DNA from: Phanerochaete sordida
Lineage: Eukaryota > Basidiomycota > Agaricomycetes > Polyporales > Phanerochaetaceae
Assembly: GCA_019973155.2 (NCBI GenBank)
Contig: BPQB01000009.1
Span: 680,917-744,916 of the forward strand
Direction: 5' to 3'
Length of the DNA stretch: 64,000 nt
A model generated the notes under the pieces. That model did not search any database. It was not told where the DNA came from and saw nothing but the letters and a program-made list of their open reading frames with translations. How positions within the stretch are numbered: position 1 is the first letter of the stretch; every line of letters begins with the position of its first letter. Both the position numbers and the translations under genes were made by a program. Below are positions 10,230 to 24,565 of this stretch, piece by piece.

Positions 10230-13200
10230 ATGGGCGAAGCGGAAACACTCGACGCTCTCGTCAACACTCTCGCTTTGCTATCTGAAAACCAGTACGACCT
10301 AAGTCTTCACGCGCAGCATGTCCGCCTTGCTCGTGAGACTGGCTTGGAGGAGCAGATCAAGGACGCGCTGGAGATGGTCACCACGTTCTGGGCCGCTGGA
10401 GACTACGTATGGCTTCCTCTGCTCGACATCAAGATCAAAGGTGCCAACCTGGATACCGCAGAGGATGTCAATGCCGTCCTTAGCCTATTCGAGCTAGCAG
10501 AGGCCGACTACATGTGTAAGTACCCCACTAGGTCTACGCGCAGCATTCGCCGCTTATACGCGTTCGTCAGCTATACCACTGCTCCAGAAGCACATCGAGT
10601 TCATACTGGAGCGATTTGAGTTCCTCAAAGAGCAAGGAACGCGTCCGGATGACTTCGAAGACACGTTCACCGCGGACTGGACGCTGAACGAACTCGAGGG
10701 CATAGTGGCAAAGGGTGCTGGTCATTTGGGAGAGGTGAGTAAAGTTTCCGTCCTCCTGAGCATTTTGTTTTGACAACCATCATGAAGGGTCACAAACTAT
10801 GGGATGCTCTGAGGGACTTTATGCTAGAGTATTTGAGCGAAGTCTCTGCCGAGAAGAAGTACGTCGTGATGTTGCTCGCATCTACACTTCGTCTAAATCT
10901 ACCGCGCAGGCCCGAGCTCTCTGCGCGAGTGGAATCATTATTGCTTGAACATATGAAGCAACCACACGCCAGTAGGTTTCCTTACCGGCCTGACACACAG
11001 AAGTTCTCATGACGATATTGCAGACAACGACGAGACGTTCCAGGCATATTCATCCTTCACCACGCAGTACAAGCCTGCTGACGAGTACGAATCCCTGCTA
11101 GTGAAAGCCTCAAAAAGCCGTGCACAGGCAGTGAAAGCATACCAGCGCAGGGAAGGGATGGAACAGGCTCTTGTACGTGCGCCACTCCTCGTGATCGTAT
11201 GTACCGTGTTGACCCCCTTGTAGGCCCAGTCAGGTTTTTCGCTAGAAGGCTACGCGTACTACATAGCTTCCGAGAGAAAAGCCAAGAAGCCTGACCTTTT
11301 CGTCCTCAATGCTTTGTACGAAAGAGCGATAGCGGAAGCCGACAAGCGAAGATTTGCAGGCGAAGCCAACGCTGAGAATGCTCTCCGAACATTCTGGCTA
11401 GGCTACATCGACACTCTGGTGAGCTAAATGTCGTGCAACTTGCCGTATATGTCTAATTATGTTTCCGAAAGCGCCAGCACGATGCGGACGAACAAGCGCA
11501 GCTTGCGATCTTCGGTCGCGCAAAGCGTAGTATCCCCGGATGCGGCGAGCTTTGGGCGCGCTACATCCGTTTCATGGTAGGTTACAACCCGACCCGCGAG
11601 CGATTTTCAGGCGGCTTATTGTTATTTCAGGAGCGCACAGAACATGGCGAGGATATCGACTGTAAGCATCTCTCTCATCCATCATTTCAGTAAGAAGATA
11701 ATGGAGCCTGGCAGCGATCTACAGTAGCGCAATGTCGGTCAGCCCGCTCACTGCTGATGTTGACCAGCTGGTCTCGGTCGTTCTGGCCAAAGCCAGCTGT
11801 GATAGACACAAGGCGGAGGATCAGGAGGAAGGTTTGTGTCATATGTCTTTGTGGTGACTTAGTCATTGGCTAACATTATGTTATTGAAGTTGAGTACGAG
11901 GCGGTCCTGGCAACCCTGTTGGAGGGCGTAGGCAAAGTCCGCAAAGGTTGGCAGCCAACTGTTCTACTCGTCATAGTTCTGACGATGTCCGATAGCAAGC
12001 AAGACCGGAGATCCTCAACTACGACTAGAGAAATACTTCTCTACCTTGGTATGTCGTGCTTTCATATACCTCTTGGTCGAGGCTGAGCAACGACGCAGTG
12101 CACGGAAGTTGCCAACATGGCAGAACACGCCGTCATCATGTGGGAAGACGCCACCAAGTTCTACAAGACCAGCTATCTGGCGTGGCTGGCCCATGCGGAT
12201 GTCCTCGTGTAAGTCCTGCAAGCCTTATCTCGGCGCTCTCGACTAAGTTGCCCTGTGTGCCATAGCAAGCAACACCTGTACAGCGATGCCCGGAAAATAT
12301 TCCGCGACGTTGCGAACAAGAATCTCGACTGGCCCGAGGCCGTCTGGAATGCGTGGATACAATTCGAGCACGTGCACGGATCAGTCGAGGAGCTCGAAGA
12401 CTGTCTCGACCGCGTCGAGCGTGCGCGAGAAAAGGTCAACGCGAAGCGTGCCAAGGACGCCGAAAAGGCTGCCTACCAGGCCATGCAAGTCACCGCAGAG
12501 CAGCAAGCCGCGGGTGTCCCCGTGTCCGCAGTGCCTGTCCCCGACGTTGCGTCCACGACTCAGCAAGCGACAGAGGCGCCCATGGACGTTGACAGGGCAC
12601 AGCCACAGTCTGCAGCAAGTGGGAGCAAGCGCAAGGCGGAAGACGAGCTCGTACCCGAAGAGACCAAGAAGCCGCACACAGGTTAGCCTGCTTCGTCCGC
12701 GTTGAGTGATGTGGCTTACCTCTGGTGTAGAACCTAGCCCTGCGCCGTTGAAGAGGTGGGTATATGCGTTTATCTTTCTTACTTACATTGACGAAGAGTA
12801 TCCCAGGGACCGCGAGAACTGCACAGTCTTCGTAGCAGAGGTGCCTACTGGCAGCACAGAAGATGATCTGCGAGCACTATTCAAAGATGTGGGTGGCGGG
12901 TGATTCAGTGATGTATCGTGAAGACTAACGTCGAAGGACAGTGTGGCCCCATCCGCGAGATCAAAATCACTACCATGCCCAACAGCCTGGTGGCAACTGT
13001 CGAATTCATGGAGAGGGTGAGTCGGACCTCGGCCCTAACCGCCGCTTCACCGACTGAAATACCTCCAGGAAAGCGTCCCGGCTGCCCTCACCAAGGACAA
13101 GAAGCGGGTACACGGAGAAGAGATCGCCGTGCATCTCGCGTGGAAGTCGACGTTATACGTCACGAATTTCCCCGAGAGCGCCGACGACAGCTCGGTCCGC

Positions 13201-14508
13201 GAGCTCTTTGGCAAAGTACGTATGCAGCAGGCTTTTTGCGTGCATGGCACTAAGTTTCTGCCCTAGTATGGTGTCCTGTTCGACGTCCGGTGGCCCAGCA
13301 AGAAGTTCAAGAGCACCAGGAGATTTTGTTACGTGCAGTACACGTCACCGGTATGCCAGAGCTACCACTCTATCCGACGGACGACTCATTGTCTAATTTT
13401 ATCAATTCAGAAAGCTGCTGAAGCTGCCCTTGAGCTCCATGGTCGCGAACTGGAACCTGGACGCACTCTTCAAGTGTTCATCTCGAACCCAGAACGAAGG
13501 AAGGAGCGAACGGATGCTGACGCTAATGATCGCGAATTGCACGTTGCTGGCTTGGCGAGGTCGGTGAAGAAGCAAGACCTGGAGAAGCTGTTCAGCACGG
13601 TAAGCCTCTCCGTCCCGGGGAATGAGATGGATATGTCTGACAGATTTCGTTTTCTCAGTATGGCACAGTCAAGGCTGTTCGTCTGGGGCTGGATGAGAAG
13701 GGTCAGCCGAAAGGTTATGCTTTCGTGGAGTTTGAGCAAGAGGTTAGTGCGTCCGTCTCCATCCTCGTGTTATGAAACTCAGCTTTGAATCCAGAAAGAC
13801 GCTCTGGCTGCTCTTGCCGCGAACAATTATGAGCTGAAGAACCGTCGCATTGCCGTCACTCTCTCCGATTCGCGGGTGAAGGGTGGAAAGATTGCGTACG
13901 TGCTTTTGACCCAGGACGCCCACAATATCTCATTCAGCCTGTATTTCAGTGCATCAGGCAAGAGGCGGCCGCAGGAAGTTCGCAACCGCTCTGTCCGGAT
14001 ACGTGGATTGCCAGCCGCAACACAAGAAGGCTTGCTACAGCAGACACTGGAGAAGATAGTCAAGGTCCGCCGCGTGGAGGTATACTCGAACCTGAATGAA
14101 GCTGTGGCGGAGTGTGAGAATGCAGCAGTACGTATCTCGAGCTCGTAACTGTCACTGCGACCTGAAGCTAACTTCTTTTTGCAGGAGGCTGGCAAGCTGC
14201 TCCTGCATCCTGATCCAATCGTACTTAACGGGCACACCTTGCGGCTGTCCGAAGATAGCTTGGACAGTGTCAACACCCATCGCCCGGCTGGACCACCTGC
14301 TACGGCGGGCAGCGGACTGTTTATCCCGCGCTCAGCGGCGTCGAGGCCTCGTGCGGGTCTTGGAAGCAAGAAGACCGCAAACCTCACGGTCTCCGCCTCT
14401 ACCGCAGGTGCGGCGCCGAGCAGCGCGAACGCTGCATCGGGAGCAGCAAAGCCAGTACCTGCTTCGGCGAAGGGCCAGGATGACTTCCGCAAGATGCTTG
14501 GCGTCTAA
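10230..14508 (+). CDS. SART3/Prp24-like U6 snRNA-binding recycling factor
   Basis: Nuclear factor expected to help re-anneal U6 with U4 snRNA. I find 23 exons, all closing in frame (1034 aa): 10230-10515, 10571-10734, 10788-10858, 10910-10971, 11024-11172, 11224-11418, 11472-11576, 11631-11661, 11715-11831, 11890-11946, 11996-12048, 12099-12208, 12266-12681, 12731-12755, 12807-12888, 12942-13016, 13069-13215, 13267-13350, 13411-13599, 13659-13742, 13795-13895, 13950-14127 and 14185-14508. The N-terminal half is HAT-type half-TPR repeats (e.g. ARKIFRDVANKNLDWPEAVW). A charged linker and four RRMs follow, with CTVFVAEVP, LYVTNFPESA, LHVAGLARSV and VRIRGLPAAT as RNP2-like strands; the fourth is degenerate. 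The extreme C-terminus DDFRKMLGV matches the Lsm-interacting motif of Prp24/SART3. Introns are 47-60 nt. Exons of 25 and 31 nt are unusually small. Confidence 0.92.
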
Positions 14509-14626
14509 TCGCCCACGCGAGCACCACGTGATGGGGGAGTGCGGGGTAATGCGCGCTTGGAGATGCACTGCTGGCTCTGCTCCCGACCACATTCAACGCC
14601 GTCTCCTTCGTGTACTCTTTGCTGTA

Positions 14627-17114
14627 ATGGATACCAACGAGTTTATGGAAAGCACTACTGTACGCTTTGAATGGACTATACGCGGTCTACACGAGCTGTT
14701 TGAAAGCAGGTGCGTCATGTCTGCTGGAATGCCGAGTACTGTCCGCGGAGGAGTGGCACACGACAGCTGACGGTAACACCCTCCTTGCAGCAAGGGCGAG
14801 ACTAAGTCGAAAGTGACCAAGTCGGCCAAATTTGGCGGCGGTCGTTGGCAAGTAGGCCAAAACCTTGACGCGCTGAAGCAGTTCAATGCAGAGCGGCTGT
14901 AGATTCTCTTCTACCCAAACTCGGGCATCGTCAATGCAGACGGACAAGGCTTCGTGAGCCTGTACCTCGCGTGCGAAGTGCGTCCTAGCAAGCGCTGTAG
15001 TCGGCACACTATCTCACTACCAGTCCATCTCGCAGCCAACCGGAGAAGAGAAGGAAAGCGCGGTGAACGGCAAGTAAGTGCATATATTCGACTATATGCG
15101 CCTCATTTGACGGTCGTTGCACCAGGTGGACACGGGAAGGTGTTTACAAGTTTGGGTTCGAGCTGCGCAAGTATGAAATTCGCTTCGGAATACGCCGGAC
15201 GCAGCTGAATGCCCTTCAGTGTCTCGAAGACAATCTTGTTCAATTCCAAAGAAGCGAACGACCATTCGTTCTCTTGGAAGGTGCGTCCTATCGTGTGGAG
15301 AGTCAAACCTTGGCCTGACAATCGAAGACTGTAAATTGGGGATGGTTCGTCATGTCACTGACTGTAGCCCTCTTTCCGCGCTGATGATTGCACCAGGGCC
15401 CAGTTTGCCCGCAGAGACACTGTATACTATCAGGCTAGCACCGTCCGACAAGCAGATGCGATCCTCGTCATCTGTACGATCACATCCTCGCCGGTCCCTC
15501 CGGTGGCGCTACCGAGCATTCCCAGGCAACCAGTGCCGAAAGACCTGCTTGATGCGATGGGCAGTCTCCTGGACGAGTGAGATATGCCTTATTTCTTACG
15601 AGGAATGTGCTCTTACCCACGACAGTCCTGCTTATTCCGATGTGGAGTTCGTTCTACCCAGACGGCGCCGACGAGGCCACAGATCGGTCTACGCTGCTCG
15701 ACGACTGCTGCGAAGAGTAGACTATTTCGACACCAGTGAGCAGTACTAACTTCCGTACTCGAGGCGTAGGCTCATGCAATCAGTGTTCGAGTCCGGGTTT
15801 GCAGAGGGAGCGTGCATGGAGCAGTCGTCGACCGATCTGGAAGGAAGTGTAACGGCAGCGGACTCGGACGCTGAGATGGCACCTGCAGACGATGAAGAGG
15901 CAGACGAATTTTTCCACCGATTCCAAGACTCGGACGACGAAGACGATAATGACGACCTCGAACCGGAGCCCGAGATACGGCTCCGGCTGCCTCATTCAGA
16001 AGCGGACAAGACAGAGGCGCAGGGCGATTGGGACAACATGGATGAAGACCGTCCCGTTGGCCCTCAAGGCTCAAACGAAGTAAATGAGCAAAGTGACATC
16101 TCAAGATTGTCTCCTCGGGAACCACCACCGGAAGCTTCAGCGGCTCGCAGCTCCGCTTTCGAATCAACGTCCGCAGCCCATCAAGAAGAGTCCACAAGAA
16201 GTGTTCCGGGCCCACCGAAGGCTCGAGTCGTAGTGAAAGATGTCGCATATAGCACATATGTGGCTGTCCTCTACTACGTGCGTGCCCTGCTACCCGCGAC
16301 ATTGATCCCGCCTTCCTCACATTGCGCCATCCTAGATTTACACAGATACCATAGTCTTCGCACCACTCGCTTCATCCTTCACGAAGCACAGTCACCTGAG
16401 TCCACCACCAACATTCAAGCAATCCCGCCCGGTCGGAGTGTCCACCCCTGCTGTTACTGCGCCGGAGTTCACGGCCAATCTACAGCTTGGTCATGCGGCT
16501 AAGGCTTCTTTGTCAGTTGAGGCACTCCCGCCGGCTTCTCCGTCTTCGCGGAAAGAGTGGATCGCGGAATGGCAGCGAAACAATCAAGGCAAGCCACGGC
16601 CCTGCTCTGCAAAGGCCGTGTTCCGTCTCGCCGACAGTACGCGTCATCCGGATCTATCTCGTCTCGACGTACTCACATGGGTTGCTTGCTGCAGAGCTTG
16701 ATTTGCAGGAGCTGAAAGAGCGCGCGTTCCAGCACATCATCAAGTCTCTCTCCGTGGATAATGTCGCGTACGAAGTGTTCTCGGACTTCTCAGCCGCATT
16801 TGAGGACGTGCGCAAGGTGGGTTCGGCCCTGGCAGTGACCGTGCTGTTCCTGATCGCTTTACGTATAGGTCGAAGTGCAGTTCTTCCTCGATCACTGGGC
16901 TGACATACGGGGCTCCGAGGCGATGCGAAACGTTTGGCAGCAAATTAGACTTGGCCGTCACCCTGGCTTCGAAGAAGGTGCGCGTTGTAAATCTCCGAAT
17001 GTGACCGCTCTGACACTGCCTACGCTAGTATGGCCGTTGATTGCTGTCAATCTCGAGTTCAAACCACCAAGCAAAGCTGATGCGTCCAAAGAAGGGCGAA
17101 ACGGGTTGGAATAA
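14627..17114 (+). CDS. MATH-BTB domain protein
   Basis: Probable CUL3 adaptor of the speckle-type POZ class. Fourteen exons close in frame (597 aa): 14627-14709, 14791-14851, 14903-14977, 15024-15073, 15126-15170, 15220-15280, 15328-15344, 15397-15576, 15626-15735, 15784-16277, 16336-16636, 16695-16816, 16869-16977 and 17029-17114. MATH region: VRFEWTIRGLHELFE, WTREGVYKFGFELR, ANDHSFSWKTVNWGWAQFAR. BTB region: SDVEFVLPRRRR, VYAARRLLRRVDYFDTMF, SGFAEG, interrupted by an acidic Ser/Pro-rich insert of about 150 residues, then YIYTDTIVFAPLAS, KAVFRLADKLDLQELKERA and DHWADIRGSEAM. Exon 7 is only 17 nt and supplies the NWGW motif; skipping it would break the frame. It sits in the same orientation between the SART3-like and BTB genes. 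Confidence 0.87.
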
Positions 17115-17244
17115 GTACGGCAGTTGACGACTCAATGATCATTGCCATGTGTTCGTAATCGTCATGGCCGACGTCACATACTAAATTTCCTGGTCAGAGT
17201 CGAACGAACGCTTTCGAGGACAATGCCATATATTGTAGCTGGTA

Positions 17245-18386
17245 ATGCGACTGGTTTCTGCATTATCACCCATGAACGCCAACGCACATGTCGGCCAGCT
17301 GGGCTTGGGTGCTCTTCTGCTACCAAGCCAAGCGACTCCAGACAGTGCCGCCGACGTCCCCATCAGCAACCTGGTGGACTCGGCGTCCGTCTTGGCTCCC
17401 GCAGAAGCAGCACCCGACCTTAACGAGATCGCTGTCTCCTCTCGATTCTACCCCGGTAGCCTCAACAGTCCTCCTCCACAGGACTTGGTGCTCGTTACCA
17501 CTGACCAAGTCTTCTTTTTTGTTCAGTCCGCCGTCCTCTTAGCAGCGTCCAGAAATTTCTTCGCGAATTGTATCATCCCACAGCGCCTCGCAGCCGCAGC
17601 GGCCAGAGGCCAACATGAAATTACCTGCATACACGAAACATCCATCATTCTCAACATCGTGCTCCACGCCATCTACGACTTCCCCTGCGAGCAGTTTGGG
17701 CCGACGAACCACAACCTCATCGCCACCGTCGACACGCTCGCGAAGTACGGTCTATCCGTGCAGACGTACGTCACGTCGCCGCGGTCCCTCTTCAACGTCC
17801 TCGCCTCCCGGATCGCCACCGACCCGCTGCAGTTCTACGCCCTCGCGGGCCACCACGACCTGTACGCCCTCGCGTCGCGCGCGTCGGTGCACCTCGTCGG
17901 GCACAAGGCCTCGGACATCCCGATGCCCGTCGCAGAGCGCATGGGCCCCATCTACCTCAACCGCCTGCTCGCGCTGCACCAGGCGCGGCAGGAGGCCCTC
18001 AAGGCGATCCTCCGCGCCCCACCTGCGCCCCACCCGCCGACGGACGCGTGTGGCGCGGACGGCCACGCGGCGCTCGCGCGCGCGTGGTCCTTCGTCGCCG
18101 CGTATCTCATCTGGGAGATGCGCCCCGGTGCGTCTGCGTGTCCGCTCGGCACGTCCGCGCGTGTCTGATGGTGTACTTCCTATCCCCGCAGACATGACTA
18201 CGATCTCGCTGGAGCTCACCGTGGGTCGGCTGTCGCGCGACATCAGCTGTCCGCTGTGTAAGACGTCCTTCCACGCCCGCCTTGCCGAGGTCATCGCAGC
18301 ATGGGCTTCTGTTCCGGTGAGAGCTCTTATTACGAGCGTGGCACGTGCAGTTACTAACGGTGGCGGCGACCTAGCGGTGCATCTGA
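17245..18386 (+). CDS. BTB/POZ domain protein
   Basis: Basidiomycete BTB-type protein, about 339 aa (330 if the second Met at 17272 is used). Exons are 17245-18127, 18192-18316 and 18375-18386, the last encoding only the final residues and the stop. The BTB fold is read from DLVLVTTDQVFFFVQSAVL, ASRNFFANCIIP, ITCIHETSIILNIVLHAIYDF and ATVDTLAKYGLSVQ (about residues 75-185). A helical tail with a Cys pair (ISCPLCKTSF) near the end follows. The terminal mini-exon is inferred because reading through the last intron gives an unlikely extension to 18481. The family is expanded in mushrooms. It may act as a CUL3 adaptor or transcription cofactor, but its partner is unknown. Confidence 0.8.
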
Positions 18387-19378
18387 CGGAAGACTTAGAC
18401 TTTCCCCTCGGGAGCTGGCTCGCTCATCCTTGGTACGTCTTTCGGCTCTTTCCGTGGCGTAGAGTGCTGATCTTCGCTTAGAGAGCCGATCGGTTCATAC
18501 GATGCCATCCGCAACAGCTGCGCTGTGTTCGTGGTCATATCAGACCATGCTGCGGTCATGTCTTCGTTCGATCTCATGCTCTCCTCAATACTGTCCTTCT
18601 CATCTATTATGGGTATTTTGTCGCAGGGCCTGGTACCTGAACATGTTATTTATGTTAGAAAACGGGATGTACACGGTCTCCCAGGCATGCGGTGCTCTTA
18701 TAAACACAATAAATTATCACGTCGCTGTCTCCATGCTGCATTGCCACCAGACGTCAGTATCACTGACCGCCCGGAACGCTCCCGCCGTCCTCCAGCCGTG
18801 CATGCGCGCCGTTCATCAACGGGGTCGATCCAGCCGGCGGCAGCGCGCCGCGCCACAAGGAGACGGCGGCCTGGAACCAGGGCAGTACGGCATGCCGCGC
18901 ACGCGCACGCGCAGTTCGCAGCAGTCCGCACACGGCGATACCCCCGCGAAGCACAGCACAGGCCCTCGGATCACGAATGGGCTTCGCCCAGCGGCCGCTC
19001 TCATGGAGCCCATGCGGTGTACAAATGTGCGATGATCGCGCCCGCCTGCGACACACTGCTCGCGCGGACGACGGCCCCGCGGCGCCGCACGCAGCACGCT
19101 GCGAAAGCCCGTCTTCTCGCGACTCCGAGCGCGCGGGCATTGCGCACGCGCGACTGCGCCTGCGCCACCGCAGTGCGCGTGGACCGCGCTGTTTCTCATT
19201 GCCAGCTCCTCCGGGCCATGTGCGCGCGCAGCGTGCGGTCGGCGGACAATGCAGCGTTTGGGGCGAGATAGCGACCGGAGCCTGGTGTACAAGAAAACAG
19301 CGATAACACGACGACAGCGACAGGGTATAAACGACGGGACAGGGAGAGAATATCCGCATGATGCCTCAGGCATCCTCG
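18387..19378. other. Intergenic region between convergent BTB and PAS genes
   Basis: About 990 bp. The long frames at 18.5-19.4 kb on both strands are low-complexity Arg/Ala frames produced by GC richness. No domain, repeat or RNA gene is seen. It should contain the 3' ends of the two converging genes. Confidence 0.45.
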
Positions 19379-21088
19379 TCATCGCTCGCCGTACCGCGCG
19401 TGCCGCCCCCCGCCTCGCGATGCACCTCCGCTGCTCGAGCCCCCCGACGAGCTGCTCCCGCGGTGCAGCGGCGGTGGAGGCGGCAGCGTGGTGCGCGCGC
19501 CGGCGAGCCCACCGAGGGGCGTTGGCGGCGAGAACGCGCCGGTGCTGCTCCCGTGCGACGAGCCGCTCCCAGAGCCGCTCCCGCTGCCGCTGCCCGCGGG
19601 CGCGAGCACGCCGGGCGCGCCCGAGCGGCGGAGGATGACCATGAGCCCGTCGCTGTGCGCGCTGAAGATCGCGTCGACGAGCAGCTCCGCGGCCTGCTCG
19701 CGGCGCAGCGACGGCGGCGGCGCGTGCGCGCGCTTCTCGGGCGCGCTGCTGGGGGCGGCCGGGCCTGCCGCCGGCGGACGCTCGCGCGTGAGCTCGCGCA
19801 GGAAGTCGGCGCCGCGGGCGCGCGCGTGCGGCGTGTTTGTCGCGTCGTGAGGGCGCGCTTGGCTGTGTGGGCGCTGCGGCCGCGCGCGGTGCCGCGCGGG
19901 CGGCGAGACGGGGCTGGCCTGTTCACTGGGGAGAGAAAGCTTGGGATTGAGGACCCCAGCGTGTGCATAAGGGCGACGCACCTCGAATCGCGCCCGCTGA
20001 TGAGCAGCGTGAACTTGCCGTAGCCGAAGCCGCCGTCGCTCGGCTGGCCGCGCTCGTTGACGCCCCAGCCCTTGATGACATCGATCCAGGAGCGGACGAG
20101 CTCCTCGTCGCGCTTGCAGACAAAGTCCCAGAAGGGGCGGCCGAGGACGTCCGTCGTGCGCAGGATGCTGTCGTTCGAGCAGTAGAGCACGCTGCAGTTC
20201 ACCGAGAAGCGGTTCAGGATAAGCGCCGTGCGCACGGACTGCTCGGGGAGCGGGTCGAAGTGCTCGGGGTACGTGTTGTTCGCGCTCGTCGGCGGCGAGC
20301 CCGGGCGGTGGCCGTCGGGCATCAGGTGTGGCGGCACGGGGCAGGGCGGCATGGGGCTCGGGTCGTTCCAGCGCTGCAGGGCGCGCGGTGAGCGGCGGCG
20401 CGCGGCAGAGCGGGGCACGTACGCACGCGGAACTCGAAGTCTTTTGCGGTGGGGGTGATGATGGTGACCTCCTGGGCGGTGGACGCGTTGTGCATGGCCT
20501 TGGGGCCGGGCGTCGCGTAGGACACGCTGCCGACGAGGACGTTCTGGCAGACGGTGCGGGACTGCGCGCGCGGCGGGCGTCAGCGGGTGCGGATCGCGCT
20601 GCGCGGGCGGGCTGGAAGGAGCAGGCGTGTGGGACTCACAATGGCACACAAGACGTAACCTTTACATGGGTCCTTGTGCCGCATGCGGAGATAGGCGAGC
20701 ACGGCGGCCTGGTCCTGGGTGATGGTCGAGTAGTGGATGCCGCGGACCTGAGCGAACTCGTCGGGGTGCACGAGCTCGAGCGAGGGGCGGCCGATGAGGT
20801 CGCGCGGCTCGAAGCCTGGCGCGGCGCGGCGTGCACGTTCAGGGCTCTGGTGTGGCGCGTGCGGGGGCCGCGGACGGGCACGCACCTAGCAGGTCCTGGA
20901 CGGACGCCGAGCAGTACAGCCACTTTGCCTGTCTCTCCGCCTTCAGCAGGGGTCTCGCGCGCGCGGCTCAGGGTCTTACATCCTCGGTAAAGTCCACGAT
21001 GCCGACTGCGCGGGTCTGTGAGCGCGCGGTCAGCGAGGGCAGAGCGGCGAGCAGACGCACTGAAGGACACGCTGGGGCAGTGGTCCAT
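19379..21088 (-). CDS. PAS-domain protein of unknown function
   Basis: Seven exons close in frame (448 aa): 21061-21088, 20980-21005, 20886-20928, 20640-20815, 20427-20561, 19982-20373 and 19379-19925. The first three are 28, 26 and 43 nt. The N-terminal PAS fold reads IGIVDFTEDAKWLYCSASVQDLLGFEPRDLIG, then LVHPDEFAQVRGIHY, AVLAYLRMRHKDPCKGYVLC and VLVGSVSYATPGP. A second PAS-like half follows (FSVNCSVLYCSNDSILRTTD, LGRPFWDFVCKRDEELV, GFGYGKFTLLISGRDS). The C-terminus is low-complexity Gly/Ser/Pro. I see neither a GATA zinc finger, a kinase, nor the GRNCRFLQ flavin motif of LOV domains, so it is not a plain white-collar protein. A sensor or dimerisation partner role is inference. It lies downstream of TRM61 on the same strand with a 1.6-kb gap. 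Confidence 0.78.
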
Positions 21089-22697
21089 GGTGCCAGCGAG
21101 GGCCGTGGGCAGGCGGGGGTGTATAAGAGGGAAGGCTGGGGCGACGAGCGAGGGGAGACGGGGATGGAAGCGAGGGCGGGGATTGCCTTCTGGGCGGGCT
21201 TCGTTATCCGGCGAGGACGTGTGCAGGGGATGTTCCTGTCGCCGTCAGCTGTCTGCAGCGCGCGACAGAAGCTTGGATGGCAGCCCAGTTGCTCCCCAAG
21301 GGTCGCTGCGAATCCCGCTGCCATCGTCAGAGCCAAAACACCCGGGACGCGCAGAGCCCGCTCAGCCTCGCCCGCCTGGCGTTTCAGCCCGCCGTCGACG
21401 CATGCGGCCAGCCTGCGACCCGAACTCTGCTTGCATAATCGACATGGGAACATCCAAGGGCCCGGGCGCGGTCGCATGCTCGCAGCCCCGCGCGCGGGCA
21501 GCCCCCCCTGCCCTGCCCCCTGCCACTCGCTAGCCTCCGCCACGATCTGCAGCATCAAAGCCAGCTGTTATGCGTGAGATCCGTTTCGCGAGCTGGATCT
21601 CATCGTGCATCACCCGAGAGATCCCCCTGCCCCCAGATCTTGGGCGACAGCCCCCGGCCTCAGTTCTCCCCGCCGCGGCGCCCATCCCGCGACCGCTCGC
21701 AGAGGCCGCCCTGCTCTCAGCACGGACCCGAATGCCCGTCGGTACCGCTCAAACGACCCACGGCCACAGACGATGTCGTGCGCAGTACCGTCACAGGCTG
21801 CGCAGACCATCTTCGAGAGCCTCGGGCGCGTCACCGCCAATATTAGTCTCTGCAGCGCCTTCATGTCACCGCTAGTCGACGTGGGCCTGCCAACTCCGTT
21901 CGCGGACTGCGACCAGCCTGTTCCGGATGGTGTGCATGCTTCCTGCTCTCACACCCAGCGCACTGGGCTTCGGCTTGCTTCATTTGCGGTCCATTCGCAT
22001 CGCGCTACGCCCGTGTGCATTCAATACGCTACAGGGACTCGCATAATAAAGCAGATCCCCCTGCTTTTCTCGTGGATGCCCATATGCACTACGCTCGAGG
22101 TATCACCTCTTTCAGCACTGCGATCTTCGCCCTTCCCGAGATCGCCGTCGCTCTATGAGCTTCTCTGAGGACTAGCCAACGCTGCTATAGTCGAGACATG
22201 GAGCCACTGATACCAAAGGATGCACCCAAGTTCGACCTGCACGCGAACGCCCGGCAAAGGCCCTCAGCTCTGGACAGCGTGGAACCCGCCGACGAGAAAG
22301 CAGATCGAGCACCTGCATTTTCCTACGCAAGTTCGTGCATCGCCTCGCGCGCCGTCTGCTCCCACAGCCGACGCGGGCACACGTACACAGCTTGACGCGT
22401 CATGACGTTACACCCTACGCGAGCCAAAACCCTATCTGCGCCCTCCGTGCCCCCGCCGTGTCATGTGGGCCCCTCCATGCGGCGCGCAGGCCGCCCGGGG
22501 TTTAATTTACAGAGGCATCCGGCTCTTGCACAGTCGCTTTTGGGCGAGGCTGCCCGCGCGCACGGTCCTGGGCGCCGCAGCGAGCGCGGCCTGCGACACC
22601 GGGTCCTCGTATCAGCGCGCGTCCCAGCGCGACCTTCGGCAGCAGCGGCGCACCTCATTAACACTGAATCTTCCCGTCGCCTGCGACACGCCCGTCT
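21089..22697. other. Long 5' region of the PAS gene
   Basis: 1.6 kb between the TRM61 stop and the PAS start. It is GC-rich with overlapping frames on both strands, none protein-like. It is probably a long promoter or untranslated leader of the PAS gene. I see no repeat or RNA gene. Confidence 0.45.

Positions 22698-24565
<1,868 letters not shown>

Noticed and set aside
9549..10619. 356-codon frame merging into the SART3-like start
   Set aside because: Upstream of 10230 it is basic low-complexity sequence; family length and motif order support the ATG at 10230.
17615..18481. 288-codon plus frame inside the BTB gene
   Set aside because: The first part is a Ser/Thr/Arg shadow of the true frame; only the part from the second exon on coincides with real coding sequence.
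19366..20649. 427-codon continuous minus frame
   Set aside because: It mixes true PAS exon 6 with unspliced introns and shadow frames; the spliced model gives a coherent protein.
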